Source: Phaffia rhodozyma | Taxonomy: Eukaryota; Basidiomycota; Tremellomycetes; Cystofilobasidiales; Mrakiaceae | Direction of reading: 5' to 3' | Length of the DNA stretch: 64,000 nucleotides | Assembly: GCA_014706385.1 (NCBI GenBank) | Contig: JACGZH010000011.1 | Coordinates: 1 to 64,000, forward strand | Shown: positions 1-10,856 of the stretch, piece after piece | Position numbering within the stretch: the stretch's first letter is position 1 | Layout: each line of letters begins with the position of its first letter | Notes under the pieces: generated by a model | Seen by the model: only the letters and a program-made list of their open reading frames with translations | The model's database searches: none | Told to the model about the DNA's origin: nothing | Program-made: the position numbers and the translations under genes

Positions 1-88
1 TCCAGAGCTTGCTAGAGAAATCACTGCCCGCTGACGTCTGAAGCCAGGGCGTACCCCTATTGTATCGCATGTCGATGAAGGTCGTGAG

Positions 89-1083
89 CTATGCTGAAAC
101 ATATACTCTCTTTAGGGAAACGAATGTGACATCCGGATCGACTTGATTATTGGCGATATATCTCCCATGAGTCTCTGCATCGGCAACCTCCGCAGCATAT
201 ATATAAGTCCTCGCACCCTCCTCGGCTGTTCTGGCCATGATCCTACGAGCAAGCCATAGGATCTGTTTCAAGCCGAAAGGAAGATTTTTGTCAAAGTCTG
301 TCAGGCACATTCCGGGGGTGACGTTGTTGATGATGACTTCGGAAGCTGGGACATGCGTAGCCAATTGCTCGACAAAGGCGACGACGGCTAGTTTACTGTC
401 TGGGTATCTATACATTTTCGAGTACTTGGTCTTATCGTCGAAGTGACCATATACGGTCTGGCCAGCGTCAATTCCAACTTTGGTAAGAGAATGACTGGCA
501 TGCATCTCAAAGCTGCTGATGACCAGGCGAGAGGCCTTCCCACGGACGGCGCTAGTCGCGCGGAGGAGAGGAAGAAGTTCGATAGCAAGGATAAAGTTGG
601 TCCAGCAGTTGACTTCAAGAGCAGACATCGAACGATGAATACATGTCCCTAGTGTTCTGAAAGCTCGCGTGATATGATGAGCTTACTTTGCATAACCCTC
701 TCGTGGCCGCTTTTGCTTGTTTCGTATCTCATCAAGTTGACGCCCACATTCAAGAGGAGCAAATCAAGCACCTTGAGCTCAGTAGTCACCTTGTTCGCGA
801 ACGCTATGGCGCTGGAGTAATCGTCCAGATCGAGCGCCCAAGCCTCAACCTTGGCCTCAGGATTCTTCTCCTTGACCTCGGGATCGTTCTTGAGCCGAGA
901 GACGGCGTCTACGCCTCGGATAAGTGAACGTACAGCGATAATGACGGAGCCGGCACCCAGACTAAGAGTTGTCGGGATGCTTCGAAACCGAGTCCTGCAT
1001 TTCCGCCGGTCACGATAACAGTTCGGCCAGCGATGGATGTATTGGGGGGGTGTAGGTGGGATATATGTTTGAAACAAGGTCAT
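89..1083 (-). pseudogene. Short-chain dehydrogenase/reductase, probably disrupted
   Basis: This is an SDR-family oxidoreductase gene in two exons (1083-687 and 612-89) around a 74 bp GT-AG intron. Visible SDR features are the start MTLFQTYIPPTPP, typical of fungal retinol-dehydrogenase-like SDRs, LNVGVN in place of the usual NNAG strand, the ISS serine region and the active-site YxxxK (YPDSK). The nucleotide-binding motif TGGNAGLG is encoded, but in a different frame from the rest. One frame slip lies at a run of seven G (1044-1050, C on the coding strand) and a compensating slip at about 959-968. The continuous frame therefore stays open but replaces the Rossmann loop with an unrelated arginine-rich stretch. 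Read literally, the protein could not bind NAD(P). It is either a pseudogene or two sequencing errors. The substrate cannot be predicted. Confidence 0.75.
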
Positions 1084-2440
1084 AATTGTGAATGTGAACG
1101 TAGACGGACTGATGTAGCACAAGAGATGAAGACAGGTCGGGGAAGATGATTTCCTGATGAGAGAGATCATAATATATCTGTTCATATCCCATCTCCGGTG
1201 AAACTACTCGAATTGGATTACACATCATACGTCTGAGCAGGAAGTTTCGATACATCTTTCGGTCATCGGCGTGCTCGACGTCCGGGAATCTAATGCCCGG
1301 ACGAAAGTCTTCCAAGCTCTGTCGTTCTTCCCTGTTTCTCATCTGCTTTGTCTTTAACTGGACATCGTTCGTATCATCAATCAGCCTAAATGTCTAGAAT
1401 GAGGTTCAATCAGCGTCAAGTAGATTGCTTCGGTCGATATCATGAGAATCTCGACCATGGTCAACGTTTTTTCTTCCCCTTTTCAGCCTGTTCTCTCCTG
1501 CTTCCTCTCCTTCCATATTTGTTCGGGTGTTACCCGTCATGGATGTACACTGGCTTTGACTCTTTCTGTCCTTCCTTGTGTTCCCTTGTTCTCTCCTAAC
1601 TTGGTGTCTCGATCAAAGGATAGTTGTCAAGGAGGACAAAGGGATGGCGTATGTGCTGAGAAGTTGACTAGCTGTCTGTCCTCTTCTCTCTCAAGCTTGA
1701 AACCTTTTTAAATTCTCATGGTCCCCTATCAGCGTTATCATTCTCCTGACTCTGCAATATCGCATGACCTCTTCCTTATTCAAAGCTCAAATTCACTGAG
1801 TACTTTTCTGTACTTGGTCCCCGCCTGAGTCCTCTACATATTCATCGATAGCTTACTTCTCTTCCGTAACCAGAAGAATGTGGGTCTTGTTTATAGCAAC
1901 GAGTCGCGAATCTCTTGAGACTTTCTGCCAGTGATCTGTATGACGGGGACCAGCTTGTGGAAACTGTCTGCCATATCCGCGTCGAACCGTGTATTTGCAG
2001 ATCTTGCAAGCCTGTGAAGTAGATTCACCAGTGCTGTTGTGATGAAGGCAAACACACCAATCCTCACCTAGCATGCTTCTCGTTGAGCTTAGGAGGTATG
2101 ACCACGACTATCTGACGAGCCGTATCGTTCATCGCCATCGCGCTCATGCTTTCCGTTTATCGTGAGAACACTAGCTGTACGAGCGTGTGTCGTACAGGTT
2201 GCAACACCAGCCCAATGCTTGAACCCTATCGATGATGATTGATCTTCATTTTGCAATCCACGTAGCTTGGGTTCAAGAGAAGATCCATAAACCCCTAGAT
2301 CCATCTTTGACTGGCTCCACGATCGGGGGCGCAGCCATATCATGTGATATATGGTATAATATATCATCGATACTTCATAGTTGTACAAAAGTCTTTGCTC
2401 ATCATGTAGCTTTTAGAAATCACAACTCTATCATAACCCC
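1084..2440. other. Intergenic, no gene recognised
   Basis: This stretch separates the start of the SDR gene from the end of the secreted esterase. It is pyrimidine-rich around 1460-1700. Short ORFs on both strands (for example 1390-1711 plus and 1853-2388 minus) have no recognisable domain and no coherent splice partners. Around 2333-2354 there is a small AT-rich inverted repeat in the 3' flank of the esterase. Confidence 0.5.
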
Positions 2441-3606
2441 TCACTTTAGGTATCCAATAGGGAGGGTATTGACTGAGAAGAAATCGAGAATACTGGGGTT
2501 CGTCAGATTGTAACTTGCCGTGTTGTTTGGTGCTCCAGATGAATCGAGCCCCAACGTCGTGGGCCAACTGTGGCCAAGGTCTGAAGTAGTAAAAGCCTCG
2601 AGTACGGCATTACATTGCCATACTTCCTCAGTTGCATTGGGATAAGGATGGATCGTGTAGGTTGGATCGGGAAGAGATCCGTTGGAATAACAACCATTTC
2701 GTATGGCCCATTGACGTCTCCAGAGAGAAACATTGATTGTTGCGGTGCCGACTCCATAATCTCCCGTTGCTGAGACATTTCGACCCTCAAAAGGAATCGT
2801 TTGATCGACTACACCGTGCGAGTTGATGATAGGTACCGGGCGAGAAGGATCACATCCCGAGAAAGCGAGCGTGCCGTTATACAAAGCAGGAGAGACCGGA
2901 GAGACCGGAGCGAAAGCGGCAAAGAGAGTCGACGTATCTGGGCGACATGCTAGATACGCTGTGAAGCCTCCGCCGTTTGATTTGCCAGAAGCATAAACCC
3001 GAACGGGGTTGATACAGTAGTGTGAAGAGATGTCGGCAACAACGTCTTTTGCAAATTGTACCTGGATGATAGCAAGGACAGAGGAAAGCAAAAGCAAATC
3101 AACACACATACATTCCAAAGAGGAAATACAAAAAATCTTACGTCATCGACAGTAGTATTTGCGTATGGCGCACTGTACCACACTCCTGTCCTCTTCTCAG
3201 CAGTATTGTCTGCCCCTTGGGGATATGCCGCAATGACAGGAAGTCCTCCAATTGCTATGCCGGGCACGGAGAACTGCGATAGTTTTTCCTGGTTGGCCGA
3301 GGTGCCTCCAGCTGAAAAGAAACTTCAGTCAGACGCCGCCCGTTCATATAGGAATGACAAAACGCTCTCACCACCATGAAAGCTGAGTACCAATGGATGT
3401 GATGCATTGGAATCGTAGTTTGAGGGGACGTGAAGTAGGTATGTCCGTCCGCTGGGAAGAGTACGATTTAGATGTCCCGTAGAGTCGAGTTTCAAGCCCT
3501 GGGCATTACAGCCCGAAGAAGAATAGTAGAATGCCGAATTTGAAGCTTGCGCTACTTGAGTCAAAAAAATGGCTGCGATCACTGCTGAGAACATTGTAGA
3601 AGACAT
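2441..3606 (-). CDS. Secreted feruloyl esterase / PHB-depolymerase-like (CE1-type) esterase
   Basis: The gene has three exons (3606-3372, 3311-3142, 3061-2441) that splice in phase to a 341-residue protein. It opens with a hydrophobic signal peptide (MSSTMFSAVIAAIFLTQVAQA). An alpha/beta-hydrolase core of the LpqC/feruloyl-esterase-B type follows: LVLSFHGGGGTS-like oxyanion strand, nucleophile serine in SGKSNGG (GxSxGG), acid in GVVDQTIPF and catalytic histidine in DLGHSWP. Several N-glycosylation sequons (NRT, NTT, NGT, NVS, NNT) agree with secretion. Members of this family cleave ferulate or related esters from plant cell-wall polysaccharides. Acetylxylan esterase activity is an alternative the sequence cannot exclude. 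A tannase-type gene lies divergently at 6330. Confidence 0.88.
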
Positions 3607-4609
3607 GGTGAGTTTCCTGGCCCCATCGTCACACCAGTCGTCCAGGATCTATATACGGATCAGTATCGGCGATGCCCGGCTCCGAGATCGGATCCTCGGA
3701 GTAAATTCGACAATGAGATATGCTTAAACAAGATGATGGAAGCAATCAACTCAGAGACATGTATGGAGATTCTAAAAGGGACATGTGAGGTGTACGGCAA
3801 ATCGGACATACTTGTATATGATCGGTTCTTGAAGCCGGGCAAAAGACAATTCAGAACGGAGGTATCGGCTTAAAGATGATCCAAACGCGGGTTGACATGA
3901 GATCAGCTGATCTAAGTCTGCAAGAAATACCTTCTTTTTTGATCTTGGATTGACGGGATGATTGACTTACAACGGATGACCCTCCGCTCCCAAGCTATAC
4001 ATAGAGCGGACTTGCATACTTCTGGACAACAGACCCATGTCGAACATCAATGGGTACCATGTGAAGACAGATGAGTTTGATGAATTCTAATAATGATCGA
4101 TTAGCCAGATATCAGGTTCACATCTGTTGTGATTCCAATGAGAAACTCGATTGTATGACGGTTTAAGAACTCTTCTTTCATAAGATTGAGGGGACAAAGG
4201 AAGATTTTCCCATAGGAAAAAAGAAGAACGCAGGACTGTGGGAGCATTGAGAACCATGTCCTTGTGTCAAGGTTTACAAACAGGTAGAATTTCAGTCACA
4301 TCTCTGACTATATGGGCATGAGCAGCACGTGGCTCGATCGAGCAAATGATCCCAACTTTACCTTCTTGTTTTTTTGTCTTTGTTAGCTTATCTATGTAAC
4401 CGTCCTATCTTCGTCTGTAAACTGCAATGCCATCGCTGATGGCCATCATGTCAATCTTCATCGTGACCGATGACTGGCCGAAGTGATCAATCGGGATCGT
4501 TGCAAAGAGCCAGGAATGATTTGATAGTTTGTAAGTCATAAAGAAGTCGGGGTGATGAGGACACATTTTGACATGTAGACAATCATCGGGTGCCTTTACC
4601 TTAATGACT
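3607..4609. other. Intergenic, esterase promoter side
   Basis: This is the 5' flank of the secreted esterase. I see no gene. The stretch nearest 4610 may hold further eroded Fanzor sequence, but similarity to the intact copy upstream of about 4610 was too weak to claim. Confidence 0.4.
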
Positions 4610-5475
4610 TCTGCTAGCTCGGAACGTCGTAAGCTTTGCTTATCGACTGCATAAGGGCTAGTCATGTTTTCGAACAGCGGCAGTCTGGCTCAATGGGGCT
4701 CGCAGTGGTCACTCTCTCTAGAGTCTTGAAGGTGCCTTGAGAGAATGGAACAAAAGCTCCGAAAACAACGGTCGTGGACGAAGAATGATACGGAAGTGTC
4801 GACAGCTCTCTGTGGTGAGTGTTTCTCATACTCACGCTAATTGTGCAGACGGCATTGCTCACCTCGATTTCTTTCTTTGGATCCTTCTCCGTTCAAAACT
4901 GCCAGTCTTGATGATCTCCGCACTGCTGTCAATTTGTATTCTCGGTCTTACTTATGGCTCTCCACGTCCTTCACTGCCCGACGCCGGAGATGTCAACGCT
5001 GGGGTGCGCACATCAGCCGTGAAAAAGCGTTTCACAAGCTGGCACTTCGTCTGCCACAATGACATCCACGTATATTTGTGGACTTCGGAGATGGCGCCTT
5101 CTCGTAGTCTTCTCGTAACCATGCTCATGGTCCTGTAAACACGCAGATTACCACGCTGAGAGTCTCCTCGCCGCTCAAGGTTCGTCAAGACCGGAAGTTC
5201 CAGACATCAAGGATGTGCTCCGAGTGCCATGGTGGGTTCTTGGGGAGGAGCAAAACGTGGGCGTCGGAAAAGTGTTCGAAGCATCTGTCTAGTAAGTCTG
5301 ATGTGTTGAAAATTTGTTGGATTTCTCAAGATAGTGCCTCGAGTACTGATCAATTTCCCTGTATTTTCTGTGCTTTATGCTTTCTCTCAGACGTGGTGGA
5401 ACTAGGTTGTCAATGCGTCCCGCAACATGCTCCACCTGGCTCTGCGCCAGGTGGAGCACAACATGAGATCTTGGG
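4610..5475 (+). pseudogene. Degenerate Fanzor (TnpB-like) nuclease fragment
   Basis: This is a decayed partial copy of the Fanzor gene at 38731-41376, matching its part from the RuvC-I motif to the C-terminus. The correspondence includes intron positions: a gtgagt donor at about 4816 and a final intron between 5291 and 5391. All three catalytic positions are lost. The RuvC-I GLDPGRR region is garbled by deletions, the glutamate of REYRTS reads lysine (RKF), and NRDVNAS reads N-stop-V-V-N-A-S. In-frame stops occur at 5060-5062 and 5103-5105. The acceptor AG of the first of these introns has become GG, and one extra base shifts the zinc-finger end. The CxxC pair (CSEC) survives. The 5' half of the gene and the conserved 3' non-coding block are not recognisable. 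It is dead and older than the intact copy. Confidence 0.85.
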
Positions 5476-6329
5476 GAAACCCCCTCCCCCCCCCCCCCCC
5501 TCCCCCCTATGTTCGTTGGCGTTCTCTTCTTCTGCTTTCAGTATCCAAACATGTCTCTGCGATCTGATCGATGTCTGATGTGTGTTCTTTCTCACGCCTT
5601 TTGATGCGATACAGATGAACGTACGAAGGCCGTAGGAGACTATCGATCCGAGACACGCTCACCGTCTGTTTCGTCGAACTCAGACTCATCAGCCTTGACC
5701 TGGTAAACATGTCTTTCTTTGTTCAGCCGACTGGCCCCCAGCCCATCAGAGCTACCGACCCAGATGGATACCCGTCCTGCCCTTTCTATCAGTCTAGTTT
5801 GTTCCTACCTTGCCTATGCCCGTACCGGAACCCCATCGGTTAAGTCGCCAGCGGAAGGAGGCCGCCCTCCAAACCCGGCCCGCAGCAAACGCTGGTGAAC
5901 GACGACCGGCCGATTACACCGGTGACGCCGGCTCCGAAGGCTATACTTCAACTCTGTCTCCGGTATATTACATCCCGGGGTCACTGACAGCGGCCGCGGA
6001 TACCGTTGTCTGTCTAGCGTGTCTTCCCGACCAATCGTTTACCATCTACCGTCTTCCATCTGGCGGGACGAATGGCAAAACGATTGACTGTCGTCATCAG
6101 GCTCTCAGACGTATGCTTCACTGCAGCGCCCGTCATGTTCGGTGAATCTCCTTTTAGACCTGTAGCATTCGTTGTCTGAACGAGCGAAGGGCGACATCTA
6201 TAGCAAGTGAGTCTCCTTAGGATACGGCTGAAAGCTTCTTGTTCCTCACAACTCCTCTCTCTCTCTCTCTGTCTATTTCCGGTTGTCCATTCTCTTTCAA
6301 TCTACGCTTCCCTTTCCTGTTCCCAAAAG
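5476..6329. other. Intergenic, with poly-C tract; tannase promoter side
   Basis: Directly after the Fanzor relic is a nearly uninterrupted C tract (about 5479-5507). An ORF at 5810-6145 has no recognisable domain and is not called. The 80 bases before the tannase ATG are strongly pyrimidine-rich (CTCTCTCT), common in fungal promoters close to the transcription start. Confidence 0.5.
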
Positions 6330-8253
6330 ATGCGACGTGCATTGAGTCCCCTTCTCTTGGGCTCTGTCGGCCTTGCTGCCTCTCTCTCCGAGATCTGCAC
6401 GACGTCGAACGTCCAGGCTGCCCTTCCAGCCGATGGCTTCATCGAGGGTGTCACCTTCAATGCGTCCTCTGTTACTGCAGCTCTCGTCTACAACGAGACC
6501 TACACCGGCGAGAACAACTTTCCGGATGCCACGATCTCCTACTGCAACGTTACCTTTGCCTACAGCCATGCCGGTCTGGGTGACAACGTCCAGGTTCAGT
6601 ACTGGCTGCCGTCCAACTTCTCGAACCGATTTTTGACCACCGGTGGAGGCGGATATGCCATCAACTCTGTCAGCACCAGTCTCCCGGAGGCCGTGTTCTA
6701 CGGCGCTGTTGGCGGTGCGACCGACGGTGGCTTTGGCGGGTTCGACAGCGAGTTTGACGCTGTCTTCCCTCTCCGGAACGGAACGGCCAACTTCCCTGCG
6801 CTCTATTCGTTTGTGAGTGGAGAGCGCTCAGAGCAGTGTCGGATCGTGTCAGACAGAAGAGCTAATGGCCATTGCTTTGACCTTTTTCTTTTTCCTTTTT
6901 TTCTTTTTTTTCTTTTTTTACGATCTTGTTTGACCTCTTCTTTTACCCTTTCACTGGCCTTTCCTTCGATCTTACCTGCCACAGGCCTATGAGTCCATCC
7001 ACGAGATGAGTGTGTTTGGCCTCGAGTTCACCAAGCAGATCTATGAGATCGGGAACGACACCAAGGTCTACACTTACTATCACGCCTGCTCCGAGGGCGG
7101 ACGAGAGGGGTGGAGTCAAGTCCAGCGGTACGGCGGCCAGTTTGATGGTGCCGTCGTTGGCGCTCCCGCCTTCCGGTTCTCCTTCCAGCAGTTGAACCAC
7201 TTTGGAGCGAACTTTGTTCAGCAGACGCTTGACTACTACCCTCCTTCGTGCGAGCTTGACAAGATCATCAGCGAGACCATCGCTGCTTGTGACCCTCTGG
7301 ACGGGTTCACCGACGGTGTCGTCAGCCGATCGGACCTCTGCAAGCTGGACTTCAACATGACATCCCTCATCGGCACCGCTTACTCGTGCGAGGAGAGCAG
7401 CGCATCGTCTGTCCCTCTGAGAAAGAGGCAGATGGTCACCTCATCGGCCACGCCTGCCCAGAACGGATCGATCACCGCCCAGGGTGTCGCCGTCGTGCAG
7501 ACCATCATCGACGGCCTTCATGACACCGATGGGAACGCCTTCTACTTTTCCTATCAGCCCGGCGCGGACATCTCGTTTGATGCTGCGACCGCCTATAACT
7601 CGACCAGCGGCGAGTGGGGGATCTCTGTTTCCGGCGTCGGTGCCGAGTTCTACCAGCGGTTCCTCAAGCTCGTTGACTCTAGCAGTCTGGACTCGATCGA
7701 GGGCTACACGTACGACACCCTGAAAGCATGGATGATCGAGGGTTGGTACAGGTACCAGGACTCGGTTCACACCACGAACCCTGACTTGACAGAGTTCCAA
7801 CAGGCCGGCGGCAAGATCATCCACTACCATGGCGAACAGGACAACTCGATCCCGACCGCATCCTCCATCCGATACTGGGACTCTGTCCGACAGGTCATGT
7901 ATCCCGGTATGTCGTTCAACGAGTCGACCGCTGCCCTCGCCGAGTGGTACCAGCTGTACCTTGTCCCGGGCGCTGCTCACTGCGCCCCAAACACGGCCGA
8001 GCCGAACGGTCCGTGGTGCCAGACTGCCCTGGGAGTGATGATCGACTGGGTCGAGAGCGGGATCGAGCCGGTCACTCTGAACGCGACCTACCTGGCGGGC
8101 GACTACATCGGTCAGAACGCTCAGATCTGCCAATGGCCGTTGCGACCGATGTGGTCGAACAACGGAACGAGCATGGAGTGCGAGTATGACCAGAGGAGCT
8201 TGGACGCCTGGTTCTACGACTTTACCGACAGCTTGAAGCTTCCTTTGTACTAG
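6330..8253 (+). CDS. Secreted tannase / feruloyl esterase family protein
   Basis: The gene has two exons (6330-6812, 6985-8253) and encodes 583 residues. The ATG at 6330 was chosen over an upstream in-frame start because it opens directly into a signal peptide (MRRALSPLLLGSVGLAASLS). The family is shown by the nucleophile region ACSEGGREG, the acid in HGEQDNSI and the histidine in GAAHC. These make the CS-D-HC arrangement, in which cysteines beside the catalytic Ser and His form a disulfide. A dibasic LRKRQ sequence in the lid region would suit Kex2 cleavage into two chains, as known for fungal tannases. Many NxS/T sequons suggest a glycoprotein. Members cleave galloyl or feruloyl esters outside the cell; which one cannot be told here. 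Confidence 0.92.
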
Positions 8254-8629
8254 ACAATGACGTTTGCTAGCTTTTGTATTGAAAAAGAGAGAAGGATCAT
8301 GATATAATGTGGCACTTTTGTTTTGTACACTCGTTTGCTGGAATCTAGAGTATTCAGTCAAACATTCTGTGTGAACATGCGTGTATTTTGTCGGACAAGT
8401 AATGAATCGAACAGAAGAAACTGAAGAGATTGTCATCAAAAAGAGACACATCTCTACAAACGTAGAGACGGCTGACTGCTGGTCTGGACGGCATCATTAT
8501 TCAGCCCACGACTGTAACCCTAACTCGCCCCGAGGATTCCTCAGTTATCTCTCCGTACTACGATCGCGCATTCATCCCTAACCTCATCTCGACACTTAAT
8601 GGTGGCACCACTGAACGCCTTCACCGACC
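8254..8629. other. Intergenic between tannase and R3H-type gene
   Basis: This holds the tannase 3' flank and the promoter of the downstream gene, including one telobox-like octamer described separately. No gene is recognised. Confidence 0.5.
8516..8523. promoter_or_regulatory. Telobox-like AACCCTAA octamer
   Basis: AACCCTAA, the complement of TTAGGGTT, lies about 107 bp before the start of the R3H-type gene. Such boxes are bound by Tbf1-type Myb factors in several fungi. Function here is inferred. Confidence 0.35.
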
Positions 8630-10322
8630 ATGCTTGACGAACCTCTTCCGATGTCGCTTCCGGCGATCCTTGTCAATCCCAAACCTGCAGCTGTCTCTTA
8701 TCCTCGTCTGGATTCCAGAGCGTCTGGATCCCGGTCGATCAAACCGCTTACATCCACCAAGCGAGCTCAAGGTCGGAGGGCTCGGCTGAGAAAGGAGAAC
8801 GGTAAGTGTTGTGCTTCAGGTGCTCAGTGTTGTTCTTTTCTAGTCTGGCAGGTACTGATCGTGTTGCCTGTTCTGTTTGTCTGTGGAAACATATCGATGT
8901 TCAGACTCTCTGGCTGGCAATCCCCATGCCGTCGCTCCTAGCCGGCACGATCTTCCACTTGCTCCTCAGAGGCTTCCGCCACCGATATTCCCTTCGCCTC
9001 TGCCACCATCCCTTCTTCCTCGAACCCGCCCAGCTCCTTCGCCTGCTCTTCCGTCATCGGAGCCAGGGTCGACAGAAGCCGGCTCTTTTTCGATGTCGCT
9101 CAAGGGGATCAGAAGAACACTGCAACGAAGAGGAGCTAGGGCTGAGGACCTCTGCAAGATCGTCGAGGACGAGCTGACAAGCTGGAAGAAGGAGGTTAGG
9201 CGAGAGGTGATCGTATTTTCCGGTCGACCGCACCAGTCAAACGAAGGCGGGAGGATCGTCGATGCTTTTCTGGTTCCCACACCCGCTCGAGACAGCCCGT
9301 CGACTCCATATCAGAGTGCCAGTGGGCGGGCCGGACCTCTGCCGCTGGACATGGTGAGCAGATCGTTCGACCATGACGGTTTCTGTCCGGCCATCGTAGA
9401 GCTTGCAAGAAGCGAAGGAAGCCTGACGTGGGCGATAGCGGAAGGTTTCGAAAGGTTCGTCTTGCACATCGCCTCTGCATGGGTCTCATTCGGTAGTACC
9501 TTTTTGACGTCATGACGACCATTCTATAGATACGTCGTACACTGTGTCGCTCGATACCACGGCCTTGTGACTTTCTCCAAGACATCACCTTATGGCACTC
9601 GACTGACATACATCCTCGTCCGGCCATCCCGTGTTCCGGCCAGATCATCGGACCGCACGGTCACAGCCGGCACTTTGGATACTCCTCCGACAACTGACAT
9701 GTCTAGTGTTGGTGGAAGCGGTACAGACACCGATCGAGCGCTCTTCACGGATGGGCAGAGCGAGAGCGAGGTCGAGACTGGATGGGGAGGGTGGGATTCG
9801 GAGAATGAGCGACTCGAAGAGGTTGAGACAAGAGCAGAGGAAGAGAAGGCTCGATTATTAGCGCGGCCTACCGGACTTGTTTCCACGGTTCCGAAAACCC
9901 TCGAGCTGGTCTCCCTGGCGAATCATCACGACCTGGAAGCTGATGTCGAATCTTCAGACGATGAGTCGGCCTCGTCTACGACTGATGCACTTGCGTCCTC
10001 TCTGGTGTCTCTGGACTTTGTTTCGACACCTTCCTCTCCATCAACCTTGAGTCATGACTCGTATTCCAGCTCGATGTCCCGTGTCATCCGACCATCATCT
10101 TTGTCATTCTTGTCTTCTGCCATAGCGGAGGACGAAGAGGAGGATGCTGATCAGACTCTTACCTCGAGTCCATCTTTCGAAACTTCCGCACACGTGGATT
10201 CACCGACGATCGATCGTACGAAAGAGGATGCTTCACCAGGCCCTGTGGACGATGAAGAAGGAAGAGGACGACACTTGAATGGAAAGAGCACACGTAGTTT
10301 TTGGCAGTACGTGTACGGCTGA
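8630..10322 (+). CDS. R3H-domain-like protein with acidic, serine-rich tail
   Basis: The gene has three exons (8630-8801, 8905-9454, 9530-10322), in phase for 504 residues. The conserved part is split by the second intron and reads FERYVVHCVARYHGLVTFSK. It contains the RxxxH signature of R3H single-strand nucleic-acid-binding domains, preceded by a helix (LTWAIAEG). The N-terminal third is proline- and arginine-rich. The C-terminal half (about 260-500) is low-complexity and acidic (EDEEEDAD) with long serine runs, probably disordered. This suggests a single-stranded DNA/RNA-binding role, but no family member is recognised by name. The exon 2 start (8905) was chosen because it keeps phase and avoids a stop at 8856. 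Confidence 0.72.
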
Positions 10323-10856
10323 ACAAGTGTCAACAGTTCTGTCAGACGGCGTGCATCAGCATCAATATCGGCATCAGCAGCATCAGCATCAGCATGAACA
10401 TCAATATCAATATCATTATCCAGCATTAGTGAAACAGTAGATTGTCATCAAGCTCATTATGGAATATTCCAGAAGGATATATGTCTGTCTGCTTGTGAAT
10501 TCGAGCTTCTTCTTATGAGATGTTGGCTAGCATAAGGACATGCCATCTTGTAGGTATGGCGTGTCTGGGTCTACCTTCATCATCGACATTAGGGCAGGTA
10601 ATCTAACATGAGCGGCGGACTCAACTATGTATCGAGCGTGAAACTAGAAAGAACAAAAAAAAGAGCAGAGAAAATATATATAAGAGGAGTAAAAAATCTG
10701 AGAGAAGATTGTTTGAACGTGAGCAGATGGAAGAAGTCATTGTCTGCGATATACAAGAGATATTCCAGACGCGATTGCATCTGCAGCACCTAGATAGATT
10801 CTCCTCTAATCCGGAGGATATCAGATCGAGTGATCTGCGCCTGTTCGCACACTGTT
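10323..10856. repeat. Intergenic with CATCAG/CATCAATAT short tandem repeats
   Basis: This lies between two convergent genes. At about 10345-10425 there is an imperfect array of CATCAG hexamers and CATCAATAT units. The rest is AT-rich, with an A-rich stretch near 10640-10690. No gene is recognised. Confidence 0.6.

Noticed and set aside
1010..1342. 110-codon ORF upstream of the SDR gene
   Set aside because: No domain and overlaps the SDR start; probably promoter sequence.
5431..5459. 12 bp perfect stem with 5-base loop at the end of the Fanzor relic
   Set aside because: It falls inside the former coding sequence (HLALRQVEH) and is absent from the intact copy, so probably chance.
5810..6145. 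111-codon ORF upstream of the tannase
   Set aside because: No domain, no splice partner, and it sits in the likely promoter.
7441..8451. 336-codon ORF antisense to the tannase gene
   Set aside because: It mirrors a GC-rich coding exon, has no domain, and the sense strand has clear catalytic motifs.
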